The position numbers and the translations under genes are program-made. A stretch of 64,000 nucleotides of DNA from Niveispirillum fermenti. Lineage in GTDB: Bacteria > Pseudomonadota > Alphaproteobacteria > Azospirillales > Azospirillaceae. The DNA lies in contig NZ_JBLTXA010000026.1 of NCBI RefSeq assembly GCF_048066175.1, forward strand, positions 5,905-69,904, in the 5' to 3' direction. The notes beneath the pieces are model-generated. The model saw only the letters and a list, made by a program, of their open reading frames with translations, was not told the origin of the DNA and did not search any database. This document shows, piece by piece, positions 34,443 to 42,969 of this stretch (the first letter of the stretch is position 1; each line of letters begins with the position of its first letter).

Positions 34443-35709
34443 GGGCCGAAATCCGCTCCACCCCGCCCATGTAGGGCACCAGCGCGTCGGGGATCAGGAT
34501 GGACCCGTCGGCCTGCTGGTAATTCTCCAGCACGGCGATCAGGCAGCGACCGACCGCCACGCCCGACCCGTTCAGCGTGTGCAGGAACTGCGTCGCCTTC
34601 TCCCCCCTGGCGCGGAACCGGCCCTTCATGCGGCGGGCCTGGAAATCCCCGCAGTTGGAGCAGGAGGAGATTTCGCGATAGGCCCCCTGCCCCGGCAGCC
34701 AGACCTCGATATCGTAGGTCTTCTGCGCGGCGAATCCCATGTCGCCCGTGCAGAGCGTGACGGTGCGGAACGGCAGACCCAGGCGCTTCAGCACGGTTTC
34801 CGCCGCATCCGTCATGCGCTCATGCTCGGCCTGCGACTGGTCGGGCCGCGTGATGGAAACCATTTCCACCTTGTAGAACTGGTGCTGGCGGATCATGCCG
34901 CGCGTGTCGCGGCCGGCCGATCCCGCCTCGGAACGGAAGCAGGGCGTGCGGGCCGTCAGCCGCAGGGGCAGTTCCTCGGCATCCAGGATGGCATCATTGA
35001 CCAGATTGGTCAGCGGCACCTCTGCGGTGGGGATCAGCCAGAAACCGTTGGTGGTCTGGAACAGGTCCTCTGCGAATTTCGGCAACTGGGCGGTGCCGAA
35101 GGCGGCGTCATCCTTCACCAGCAGCGGCGGCGACACCTCCTCGAACCCGTATTCGTTCGTGTGGATGTCCAGCATGAAATCGCCCAGCGCCCGTTCCAGC
35201 CGGGCCAGCTTGCCGCGCAGCACCGTGAAGCGCGCGCCGGACAGCTTGGCCGCGGCATCGAAGCTCATCAGGCCCAGCGCCTCGCCCAGTTCGAAATGCT
35301 GCTTCGCGCCGGCGATATCCGCCGGCGTGCCGACGCGGCGGATTTCGACATTGTCATGCTCGTCCTTGCCCTCGGGCACGTCGGCGGCCGGCAGGTTGGG
35401 AATACCGGCCAGGATGCCGTCCAGTTCGGTGGCAAGCTGGCGTTCCCGCTCCTCGATCCGCGGCATGCTCTCCTTCAGGCCGGCGACCTCGTCCAGCAGG
35501 GGCTGAGCGTCCCTGCCTTCCTTCTTGTAGCTGCCGATCAGCTTCGACGCCTCGTTCCGGCGGGCCTGCAATTCCTGGAACTGTGTCTGGCAGGCGCGGC
35601 GCTCCTGATCCAGTTCCAGGATGCGGGAGGAAAGCGGTTCCAATCCGCGCCGGGCCAGGCCGGCATCGAAGGCAGCGGGATTGTCGCGGATGGAACGGAT
35701 ATCGTGCAT
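34435..35709 (-). CDS. serS: Seryl-tRNA synthetase
   Basis: A 424-residue class II synthetase. An N-terminal long coiled-coil arm (about 30-105, rich in E/R/L) binds the tRNA long variable arm; the catalytic core shows TAEVPLTNLVND, PCFRSEAGSAGRDTRGMIRQHQF (motif 2) and a late LNGSGVAVGRCLIAVLENYQ (motif 3). It is the first gene of the serS-surE-pcm-nlpD run. Confidence 0.97.
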   Translation of the reverse strand: MHDIRSIRDNPAAFDAGLARRGLEPLSSRILELDQERRACQTQFQELQARRNEASKLIGSYKKEGRDAQPLLDEVAGLKESMPRIEERERQLATELDGILAGIPNLPAADVPEGKDEHDNVEIRRVGTPADIAGAKQHFELGEALGLMSFDAAAKLSGARFTVLRGKLARLERALGDFMLDIHTNEYGFEEVSPPLLVKDDAAFGTAQLPKFAEDLFQTTNGFWLIPTAEVPLTNLVNDAILDAEELPLRLTARTPCFRSEAGSAGRDTRGMIRQHQFYKVEMVSITRPDQSQAEHERMTDAAETVLKRLGLPFRTVTLCTGDMGFAAQKTYDIEVWLPGQGAYREISSCSNCGDFQARRMKGRFRARGEKATQFLHTLNGSGVAVGRCLIAVLENYQQADGSILIPDALVPYMGGVERISAHG

Positions 35710-35820
35710 GGAAAACCAGATGGATAGGGGTTCAGTCTGTGCCCCCGTTTATAGGGGCGGATGGGGGACCGCGTCCAGAGAGGGGATCAGCCGGGAATGG
35801 AAGCGGGATATAGCCGGGCA

Positions 35821-37188
35821 TCACAGGGGCAGTCGCAGCACGGCGCGCAGGCCACCCTGCGGGCTGTCGCGCAACAGAACGTCGCCGCCATGCCGGCGCG
35901 CAATGTCGCGGGCGATGGTCAGGCCCAGGCCGACGCCGCCCGTCTTCTGGTTGCGCGACGGCTCCAGCCGGTAAAATGGCCGAAAGACATTCTCGCGCTG
36001 TTCCTGCGGAATGCCCGGCCCGTCATCATCGATGAGGATTTCCACAAAACTGCCCTTGCGCTCCAGGCTCAGCCAGACATGGCGGCCATAGCGCGCGGCA
36101 TTGCCGATCAGGTTGGACAGGCAGCGCCGCACCGACAGAAGCCGCAAGGGCAGTACCACCGGGTCGCCCTGTGTCACCATCGGGTCCAGCGTCAGCCGCG
36201 CCCCCTCGCGCCGGGCATTGCTGGCCATCTCGGCCAGCAGCAGCGACAGGTCGATGTTGCGCTGTTCCTCCTCCCCATCCCCGCGGGCAAAGGAGAGATA
36301 GCCGTCGATCATCACCTGCATCTCGGCCACATCGGCCTTCAATTCCTCCACCTCCGCCATGTCGGGCATCATGGCAAGCTGCAGCTTCATGCGCGTCAGG
36401 GGGGTGCGCAGATCGTGGCTGACGCCGGCCAGCATTTCCGTCCGCTGGGCGATCTGGCGCCGGATGCGGTCGCGCATCAGAAGGAAGGCATGGGCGGCCT
36501 GCCGCACCTCCAGCGCGCCCTCGGGCCGGAAATCGGGGATGTCGCGCCCCTTGCCGAAGGCATCGGCAGCAATGGCCAGCCGGCGGATGGGCCGTATCTG
36601 GTTGCGCATGAACAAGGTGGCGATGGAGAACAGCACCAGCGAGCTGCCCAGCATCCAGATGATGAACAGATAGCTGGTGAAGCTGTACAGCCGCCGTTCC
36701 GGCGACAGCACCGACAGAACCCCGTCGGGCAGTTGCACCCGGATCTCGATCCATTTATGGGCGACATTGCTGTTGATGCGCCAGGGCCGGCGGACCCGGT
36801 CGTCCAGCGCCTGGCCCAATGTCTCCTCCAGCGCGCCGCGCAGGCGCGGCGGGGGCGGGGGCAACTGCTCCCCCGGCGTCCAGGTGAACAGGATGTCGGT
36901 GTTGCGGGCCGCCATGGCCAGCGTCTGTTGTTGCGCCACCTCGTCGGTGTCGCGGCCCAGTTGCTCGATGACGAAGGCGATCTCGCCGGCCACACTGTTG
37001 GCGAGCCGGTTCGTCATCGTATCCCAGTGCCGGTCATAGAAGACGAAAGTGGCGATGGCCTGGGCCAGCACGACGGGCGTCATCATGATCAGCAGCGAAC
37101 GCGCGAAAAGCGTCGCCGGCACATAGCGCTTCAACAGCCGCATCGGCCGGGGACGTTGGTTCCAAAATCGGCGCAGCGCTTCGCTCAA
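35821..37188 (-). CDS. EnvZ-type sensor histidine kinase
   Basis: A 455-residue membrane kinase. Two helices (about 28-50 and 170-195) enclose a periplasmic sensor of roughly 120 residues; then a HAMP domain, an H-box GVSHDLRTPLTRM, an N-box NLIGNAARYG, and DDDGPGIP plus GVGLGLTIARDIARRHGG ATP-lid motifs. It phosphorylates the response regulator encoded just upstream, whose stop overlaps this start by 4 bp. In related bacteria EnvZ-like kinases respond to osmolarity or envelope state; the signal here is unknown. Confidence 0.93.
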   Translation of the reverse strand: MSEALRRFWNQRPRPMRLLKRYVPATLFARSLLIMMTPVVLAQAIATFVFYDRHWDTMTNRLANSVAGEIAFVIEQLGRDTDEVAQQQTLAMAARNTDILFTWTPGEQLPPPPPRLRGALEETLGQALDDRVRRPWRINSNVAHKWIEIRVQLPDGVLSVLSPERRLYSFTSYLFIIWMLGSSLVLFSIATLFMRNQIRPIRRLAIAADAFGKGRDIPDFRPEGALEVRQAAHAFLLMRDRIRRQIAQRTEMLAGVSHDLRTPLTRMKLQLAMMPDMAEVEELKADVAEMQVMIDGYLSFARGDGEEEQRNIDLSLLLAEMASNARREGARLTLDPMVTQGDPVVLPLRLLSVRRCLSNLIGNAARYGRHVWLSLERKGSFVEILIDDDGPGIPQEQRENVFRPFYRLEPSRNQKTGGVGLGLTIARDIARRHGGDVLLRDSPQGGLRAVLRLPL

Positions 37189-37889
37189 TCAGGCCTCAAC
37201 ACGTAACCTTCGCCCCGGACGGTCTGCAGATAACGCGGTTCGCGCGGATCATCCTCCAGCTTGCGGCGCAGGCGGGTGACCTGCACATCGATCGTGCGGG
37301 CGTTGGCGGCATCCGCCCCCGCCTTTTCCACCAGCGTTTCGCGGCTCAGCACCACATCGGGCTCGGCAGCCAGGGCGCGCAGCAGGCCCGCCTCCATCGT
37401 GGTCAGGCGCACCACCTCATCCCCCGACCGCAATTCCTCCCGCGCCGGATCGAACAGGAACCGGCCCAGGCGGATGGCTTTCTCCGTCCCGCTATCCGGG
37501 GCGGGGCGGGCCCGGCGGCGCAGGATGGCGTGCAGGCGCAGGACCAGTTCGCGCGGCTCGAACGGCTTGGCCAGATAATCATCGGCCCCGGCTTCCAGCC
37601 CCTGGATGCGCTCCTCCGCCTCCGCACGGGCGGTCAGAAGCAGGATGGGGGTATCACCCTGGGCCGACAGGTGACGGCACAGGTCCAGCCCGCTTTCCCC
37701 CGGCATCATGACGTCCAGCACGATCAGGTCGAACACCAGGCCCGCCAGACGGGCGCGGGCATCCGCCGCATCCGCCGCCGCCGTCACCAGGAAGCCGTTC
37801 TGGCCCAGATAGCGGCGCAGCGCCTCACGCAGGCGCGTGTCATCGTCGACGACAAGGATGTGGGGCTGTTCGGCAACGTCGTTCATCAT
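37185..37889 (-). CDS. OmpR-family response regulator
   Basis: A 234-residue two-domain regulator: receiver (ILVVDDDTRLREALRRYL, phosphorylation site in LIVLDVMMPGESGL, LLTARAEAEERIQGLEAGADDYLAKPF) and winged-helix DNA-binding domain (VRLTTMEAGLLRAL, RTIDVQVTRLRRKLEDDPREPRYLQTVRGEGYVL). It forms a pair with the kinase encoded downstream. A second ATG, one codon later at 37886, is better spaced from the AGGG ribosome-binding site and may be the true start. Confidence 0.95.
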   Translation of the reverse strand: MMNDVAEQPHILVVDDDTRLREALRRYLGQNGFLVTAAADAADARARLAGLVFDLIVLDVMMPGESGLDLCRHLSAQGDTPILLLTARAEAEERIQGLEAGADDYLAKPFEPRELVLRLHAILRRRARPAPDSGTEKAIRLGRFLFDPAREELRSGDEVVRLTTMEAGLLRALAAEPDVVLSRETLVEKAGADAANARTIDVQVTRLRRKLEDDPREPRYLQTVRGEGYVLRPD

Positions 37890-37976
37890 GGCCCTGACAT
37901 AACATGCCCGGCGGTCCGGGTCATTCGTGCCGCAGCGTGCTTACAAAGGGGGAAGCCCCGCGCCCGCCCGCCTGTC

Positions 37977-38822
37977 CTACCAGCGCCCCACGGTTGCGGC
38001 CCACCCCACCGACAGGGGACGGCCCAGTGTGGGACGCAGAAGCGTGGAAGACATCACATCATGGCCGGCCCTGGCCAGCCGTCCCAGATAATGATCCGCC
38101 AGGATGGCCGGCAACAGGGCCGGCAGGGCGGCCTTCGGCACCTCGCGCCGCAACGCGCGCGCGCGGACAAGCAGAGCGCGCGCGCTTTCTGCGACCTCTG
38201 CGGCAACCTTGGCGAGACCCGGCTCCGGTTTCAGTTCGAAAAGCGCGGGCTCGGTCACGCCATGATCGATCATCAGCGTCATCGGCAGGCGCGAACGGCG
38301 TCCCCGCGCCAGGAAGGGCGTGGCACGCAGGATGCCGGTCAGCGCCCAGGCGGTACCCACCAGCCGGGCCGCCTCCATCGCCGCCGGGTCGCGGGCGCCC
38401 AGCACCTGGCAGGCCAGCCCCACCACGGGGGCACCCGTGACCTGTGCATAATTGACCAGACATTCCATGTCGGCCGGCGCCTCGTCGTCCATGTCCGCTT
38501 CCCGACCGTCGATCAGCAGGTCGAACTGCCGGCGTTCAAGATCGTGGCGGGCGATGGCGGCGGCCAGCGGTTCCACCACCTCATGCCGGCGCGGGGCGCC
38601 CTGGAATGCTCCTTCGATGCTCTCCCGCCACCATTGAAGACGGATTTGGCCCAACATGGGTTCGGTCACCACCTCTCGGGTCTTGGCGACCTCGTGGTTG
38701 AAGGCATAGAGCGCGAACAGATCCTCCCGCCGGTCGGCGGGGGCGAACAGCGCGGTCAGGAACCGGTCATTGTCATGCTTGCGGACCGCCTCGGCGCAGG
38801 CGGACAAGGCGGGGGTCGCCAT
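37977..38822 (-). CDS. Squalene/phytoene synthase-fold protein, NDUFAF6-like
   Basis: A 281-residue all-helical prenyltransferase-fold protein. It has LYAFNHEVAKTREVVTEPMLGQIRLQWWRESI, the hallmark of the NDUFAF6 branch linked to respiratory complex I assembly in mitochondria. The DxxxD catalytic pairs of true squalene synthases are not conserved, so enzyme activity is doubtful. ATG 38822 (MATPALSAC) is chosen over 38840. It is divergent from sodA and only about 1 kb from the hpn operon, although probably not part of that pathway. Confidence 0.8.
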   Translation of the reverse strand: MATPALSACAEAVRKHDNDRFLTALFAPADRREDLFALYAFNHEVAKTREVVTEPMLGQIRLQWWRESIEGAFQGAPRRHEVVEPLAAAIARHDLERRQFDLLIDGREADMDDEAPADMECLVNYAQVTGAPVVGLACQVLGARDPAAMEAARLVGTAWALTGILRATPFLARGRRSRLPMTLMIDHGVTEPALFELKPEPGLAKVAAEVAESARALLVRARALRREVPKAALPALLPAILADHYLGRLARAGHDVMSSTLLRPTLGRPLSVGWAATVGRW

Positions 38823-39030
38823 GATACTCGTCCAATCCAAAGGTATGCCGCCTTATAGGCCTTCCTGTCTTTGCCGGAAAGCATATCGGTTCCATATGGT
38901 TGGTAGACCGAATATTCAGGGGTCGTTCGGGTTGACCCGTGCCCTTGGCGGTCGTATTCCTCATCCCCGTGTCCGGCTGCCCCCGCGTCAGGGGCGGCTT
39001 CAACCCTTCGAGAGAACAGGAGCCATCACC

Positions 39031-39657
39031 ATGGCCTTCACCCTGCCGGCACTGACATACGACACCGCGGCGCTGGAGCCGCATATCGACGCACAGACCA
39101 TGGGCCTGCACCATGGCAAGCACCATCAGACCTACATCACCAACCTGAACAATGCGCTTGCCGACCACAGCCAATTGCAGGGCCTGTCGCTGGAAGACCT
39201 GCTGAAGCGTCTGGGCGAACTGCCGGAAGGCATCCGTACCGCCGTGCGCAACAATGGCGGCGGCCACGCCAACCATTCCATGTTCTGGTCCATCATGGGG
39301 CCGAACGGCGGTGGCGACCCGACCGGTGAGGTGGGGCAGGCCATCACCCGCGATTTCGGCTCGTTCGAGGATTTCAAGAAGAAGTTCAACGAAGCCGGCA
39401 CGAAGCAGTTCGGCTCCGGCTGGGTGTTCGTCACGGCCGACACCGCCGGCAAGCTGGCCATCGTCGCCCAGCCCAACCAGGACACGCCGCTGTTCAACGG
39501 CACACCGGTCCTGTTCGGCAATGACGTGTGGGAACACGCCTATTACCTGAAGTACCAGAACCGCCGCGCCGATTACCTGGCCGCCTGGTGGAACGTGGTG
39601 AGCTGGGACGCCGTGAACGACCGTCTGGCCAAGATCAAGGCCGGCGCCGTCATCTGA
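39031..39657 (+). CDS. sodA: Superoxide dismutase, Fe/Mn family (Mn-type signatures)
   Basis: A 208-residue cytoplasmic enzyme that dismutates superoxide. Metal ligands are in GLHHGKHH, GGGHANHSMFW and DVWEHAYYLKY. The second-sphere residues read GGGHANHS and PNQDTPLF, with the Gly and Gln of manganese types rather than the AAQ.../NAG of iron types, so a Mn or cambialistic enzyme is favoured. ATG 39031 follows AACAGGAG. Two strong hairpins follow the gene. Confidence 0.93.
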   Translation: MAFTLPALTYDTAALEPHIDAQTMGLHHGKHHQTYITNLNNALADHSQLQGLSLEDLLKRLGELPEGIRTAVRNNGGGHANHSMFWSIMGPNGGGDPTGEVGQAITRDFGSFEDFKKKFNEAGTKQFGSGWVFVTADTAGKLAIVAQPNQDTPLFNGTPVLFGNDVWEHAYYLKYQNRRADYLAAWWNVVSWDAVNDRLAKIKAGAVI

Positions 39658-39659
39658 TG

Positions 39660-39703
39660 ATAGCCTGCATCCCGGTGGGCGAGCCCGCCGGGATGCAGGC
39701 TAT
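39660..39703 (+). terminator. 21-bp hairpin directly after the sodA stop
   Basis: Arms 39660-39680 and 39683-39703 pair over 21 positions (one G-T) with a 2-base loop, starting 2 bp after the sodA stop. There is no T-run, so it could be an mRNA-end protective stem or a dispersed repeat rather than the terminator. Confidence 0.55.
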
Positions 39704-39736
39704 GAGGGCTTCCGGCAGGAAAGCCTTGGTGTGCCA

Positions 39737-39775
39737 GAAAACCCCGCCGGCAGGCCGCTGGCGGGGTTTTCTTTG
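39737..39775 (+). terminator. Rho-independent terminator of sodA
   Basis: GAAAACCCCGCC (39737-39748) pairs with GGCGGGGTTTTC (39760-39771), followed by TTT. This is a classic GC stem with a U-rich tail. Confidence 0.85.
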
Positions 39776-39882
39776 ATCGGCATGACGGGGGGCGTGGGCG
39801 TTTGCCGCATTATCGCCACTTCTACAACTATGCTGGACGTGGCAAACTATCGTCCCGATCGAAGACAGGGCCCGTTCCTCCC

Positions 39883-41637
39883 ATGGCCGACTTCCACCTG
39901 TCCGTCCAGACCCCGGCAAAACCGGGCGAACCCACCGCCCGCAAGGGGATGGAGGGAGAGAATTTCCCGGTTGCCTCCCGTCTGATCCCGGCCCCCTACC
40001 GGCCACATGTTCTCGCCTTCTATGCCTTCGCCCGGCTGGCCGACGACATCGCGGACGACCCCCATGTCGAACCCGACATGAAGATCGCACAAATGGACGC
40101 GCTGGAACGGGCGCTGGTCAGCGGCATCGGCAACCAGCCCTGGCTGGCACCAGCCCTGACACTGAAGGCGACGCTGACGGCCACCGGCGTCTCCGGTGTC
40201 CATGCGCGCCAGTTGCTGCAGGCCTTCCGCCGGGACGCCATGGGCAGCCATTGCAAGACCTGGCAGGATCTGGTGCTTTACTGCCGCTATTCGGCCAATC
40301 CGGTCGGCCGGTTCCTGCTTGAACTGCACGGCGAGGGGATCACGGCGTCCCCGGCCTCTGATGCGCTCTGCACAGCCCTGCAAATCCTCAACCACATTCA
40401 GGATTGCCGGAACGACTGGGTCGAACTGGGGCGCTGCTATCTGCCGACCGACTGGTTCAAGGAAGCCGGCGGGTCGGTGGAACATCTGGTGGAGATGGAG
40501 GCGACGCCGCCGGTACGCGCCGTCATCGATCGCACGCTGGACAATGTCGACTCGCTGCTGCGCCGGGCGGGGTCCCTGCCCCGCCAGATCGCCAATCCCG
40601 GCCTGCGGCTGGAAGCGGCAGTGATCGTTGAGATGGCCATGGCCCTGTCGCGCCAGTTGCGCCGCCGCGACCCGCTGGCCGGCAAGGTGCAGGTGGGACC
40701 GGTGGGCCGGCTGGCCGCCGTTCTGACCGGCGTGCTGCGCGGCATGTCGCGCCGGCCGCCGCGCCTGACACCGGAAAGCAGCCTGGCCAGGGCGGGCAGT
40801 TGCGGCACCTCCACCTTCTACTGGCCCCTTCGCCTGCTGGGGCAGCGGCGGCGCCGTGCCATGTTCGCGATCTACGGCTTCTGCCGCGCCGTGGACGATA
40901 TCGCCGACGGCCAGGAAAAGCAGGATGTGAAGCGCGGCGCGCTGATCGACTGGATGCGCCGTATCGATGCCATGTACGGGCTGCCTGGCCCTGGCCGCCA
41001 TCACGGCCGGCTGCGCGACCTGGCAGCCGCCATGCGCCGGTACAACCTGCCCCAGGCCGAATTCCATGCCGTGATCGATGGCATGATGATGGATGTGGAT
41101 GGTCCCATCCGCGCGCCGTCGGTTGGCACGCTGGCCCAGTATTGCCGGCGGGTGGCGGGTGCTGTCGGGCTATTGTCGATACGTGTGTTCGGGCGCGGCG
41201 ATGCCGGCGCCGATGCCTTCGCGCTGGCGCTGGGAGAGGCGCTGCAACTGACCAACATCCTGCGCGACGTGGAAGAGGATGCGAAGGATGGCCGATGCTA
41301 TCTGCCCGAAGAGATGCTGGAGGACGCCGGCATCGATGTGGAAATGGTGCAGGCCGACCCCCAATCGGTGCTGACCCATCCCGCCCTGCCCGTGGTCTGC
41401 GATGCCCTGGCCGACCGCACCCAGGCGGCCTTTGAACAGGCCCTGTCCCTGATCGGCAAACCGAATCGTCGCCTGTGGCCGGCGTTCGCCATGATGATGC
41501 TGTATCACCGGCTGCTGGTCCGCCTGCGTCAGCGCGGCTGGTCGCCGGATGTGCTGGGACAACGCACCCGTCTGAGCGGGGTGGAGAAGATCGGCGTGGC
41601 CCTGGCCTGCGCCCTGGGCCGTTCGCCGCGCCTGTGA
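39883..41637 (+). CDS. Fused squalene biosynthesis protein, HpnC-HpnD in one chain
   Basis: A 584-residue protein with two complete squalene/phytoene synthase domains. The N-terminal half (about 1-285) has FARLADDIADD and NHIQDCRNDW, matching HpnC (hydroxysqualene synthase). The C-terminal half (about 300-584) has YGFCRAVDDIADG and LTNILRDVEEDAKDGRCYLP, matching HpnD (presqualene diphosphate synthase). Together with HpnE they convert farnesyl diphosphate to squalene for hopanoids. Most bacteria carry hpnC and hpnD as adjacent separate genes; here no stop or frame change separates them. The ribosome-binding site before ATG 39883 is weak. hpnE overlaps the stop by 4 bp. Confidence 0.92.
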   Translation: MADFHLSVQTPAKPGEPTARKGMEGENFPVASRLIPAPYRPHVLAFYAFARLADDIADDPHVEPDMKIAQMDALERALVSGIGNQPWLAPALTLKATLTATGVSGVHARQLLQAFRRDAMGSHCKTWQDLVLYCRYSANPVGRFLLELHGEGITASPASDALCTALQILNHIQDCRNDWVELGRCYLPTDWFKEAGGSVEHLVEMEATPPVRAVIDRTLDNVDSLLRRAGSLPRQIANPGLRLEAAVIVEMAMALSRQLRRRDPLAGKVQVGPVGRLAAVLTGVLRGMSRRPPRLTPESSLARAGSCGTSTFYWPLRLLGQRRRRAMFAIYGFCRAVDDIADGQEKQDVKRGALIDWMRRIDAMYGLPGPGRHHGRLRDLAAAMRRYNLPQAEFHAVIDGMMMDVDGPIRAPSVGTLAQYCRRVAGAVGLLSIRVFGRGDAGADAFALALGEALQLTNILRDVEEDAKDGRCYLPEEMLEDAGIDVEMVQADPQSVLTHPALPVVCDALADRTQAAFEQALSLIGKPNRRLWPAFAMMMLYHRLLVRLRQRGWSPDVLGQRTRLSGVEKIGVALACALGRSPRL

Positions 41638-42908
41638 GCCTTTCCGGCGTCACCCACGTCGTCGGGGCCGGCCTGTCCGGGCTGGCCTGCGCCACCCGTC
41701 TGGCCACGGCCGGTCATACGGTCATCCTTTACGAGGCGACGGACCACGCCGGCGGTCGCTGCCGAAGCTGGCACGACACGCTGCTGGAAAGGATCATCGA
41801 CAATGGCAACCACCTGATCCTGGGCGCGAACCAGGAATGCATGACCTATCTGGCGCGCATTGGCGGGGCTGGCGAGCTTTTGGCTATCGATCCCGTGGCG
41901 CTGCCGTTCCAGGATCTGGCGGACGGCAGCGCATGGACCCTACGTCCGGGCGCGGGCCGGATCCCGTTCTGGCTTGCCGACCCGGCGCGGCGGGTGGCGG
42001 GTGCAGGACCGATCGATCATCTGGGCGTCCTGGCACTGGCCTTGGCAGGGCCGTCGCGCACCGTGGCCGACATGTTGCGGGCCGATGATGTGATCACCCG
42101 CCGGCTTTGGAAACCGTTGGCTGTCTCGATCCTGAACACACCGTGGGATACGGCATCGGCCCGTCTGCTATGGGGTGTCCTCCGCCGCACTTTGCTTGGG
42201 GGAAGCGATGCCTGCCGGCCGTTCATCGCCGGGCCCGGCGGCCTGTCGGGGGCACTGGTCGGCCCTGCCTTGACCGTGCTGGCCCGGTCCGGCGCGGCAG
42301 TGCGGTTCGGCCATCGGCTGCGGGCGGTCGAGCGGGCCGGCGATGGAACGATCGCAGCCCTTCGCTTCACCGACGGCCGGCAGGTGGCCCTGGACCGGGC
42401 GGACTGTGTCATCCTGGCCCTTCCGGCCGATGCCACGGGCGCATTATTGCCGGACATTCCGGTCCCCGATGCCTTTCATGCGATCCTGAATGCCCATTTT
42501 CGCCTGGGTGCGCCTGTCCGCCTTCCAGCGGGAATGCCTTTGGTGGGACTGGTCGGCGGCGTGACGGAATGGCTGTTCGCGCGCGGCGATGTGCTGTCGG
42601 CAACGGTCAGCGCCGCCGACGTCCACATGGACCGGCCGAACGACGATCTCGCCCGTCTGCTGTGGGCGGAAGCGGCACGGGTCCTGGACCTTCCGCCGGC
42701 ACCGGTTCCACCCTGCCGCATCGTCAAGGAAAGGCGTGCCACCTTTGCCGCCACACCAGCCCAGAACCGGCGGCGGCCCGGCCCGGCACAGGGCCGCAAC
42801 CTGATCCTGGCTGGCGACTGGACCGCCACGGGCCTGCCGGCCACCATAGAGGGCGCCATCCTGTCCGGACACCGCGCAGCCGAACTGGCGATGCGAAGGC
42901 CGGTTTGA
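41634..42908 (+). CDS. hpnE: Hydroxysqualene dehydroxylase
   Basis: A 424-residue FAD enzyme of the amine oxidase/phytoene desaturase fold. The FAD motif is VVGAGLSGLACATRLATAGHTVILYEA near the N-terminus, with AGGRCRSW after it, and the C-terminal GDWTATGLPATIEGAILSGHRAAE closes the cofactor site. HpnE removes the hydroxyl of hydroxysqualene to give squalene. The start is a GTG at 41634 overlapping the hpnC-hpnD stop (GTGA), which fixes the start and indicates coupling. No squalene-hopene cyclase is in this window. Confidence 0.92.
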   Translation: MSLSGVTHVVGAGLSGLACATRLATAGHTVILYEATDHAGGRCRSWHDTLLERIIDNGNHLILGANQECMTYLARIGGAGELLAIDPVALPFQDLADGSAWTLRPGAGRIPFWLADPARRVAGAGPIDHLGVLALALAGPSRTVADMLRADDVITRRLWKPLAVSILNTPWDTASARLLWGVLRRTLLGGSDACRPFIAGPGGLSGALVGPALTVLARSGAAVRFGHRLRAVERAGDGTIAALRFTDGRQVALDRADCVILALPADATGALLPDIPVPDAFHAILNAHFRLGAPVRLPAGMPLVGLVGGVTEWLFARGDVLSATVSAADVHMDRPNDDLARLLWAEAARVLDLPPAPVPPCRIVKERRATFAATPAQNRRRPGPAQGRNLILAGDWTATGLPATIEGAILSGHRAAELAMRRPV

Positions 42909-42917
42909 AATAGAAAA

Positions 42918-42946
42918 GGGGCGACGGCCGGACAGGCCGTCGCCCC
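42918..42946. terminator. Bidirectional terminator between hpnE and aroG
   Basis: Perfect 12-bp stem GGGGCGACGGCC (42918-42929) and its complement (42935-42946) around GGACA, between the convergent stops of hpnE and DAHP synthase. An A-run precedes it on the plus strand, giving a T-run for the minus-strand transcript. Confidence 0.8.
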
Positions 42947-42969
42947 CAACTATTCCCGAAAGGTCAGGG

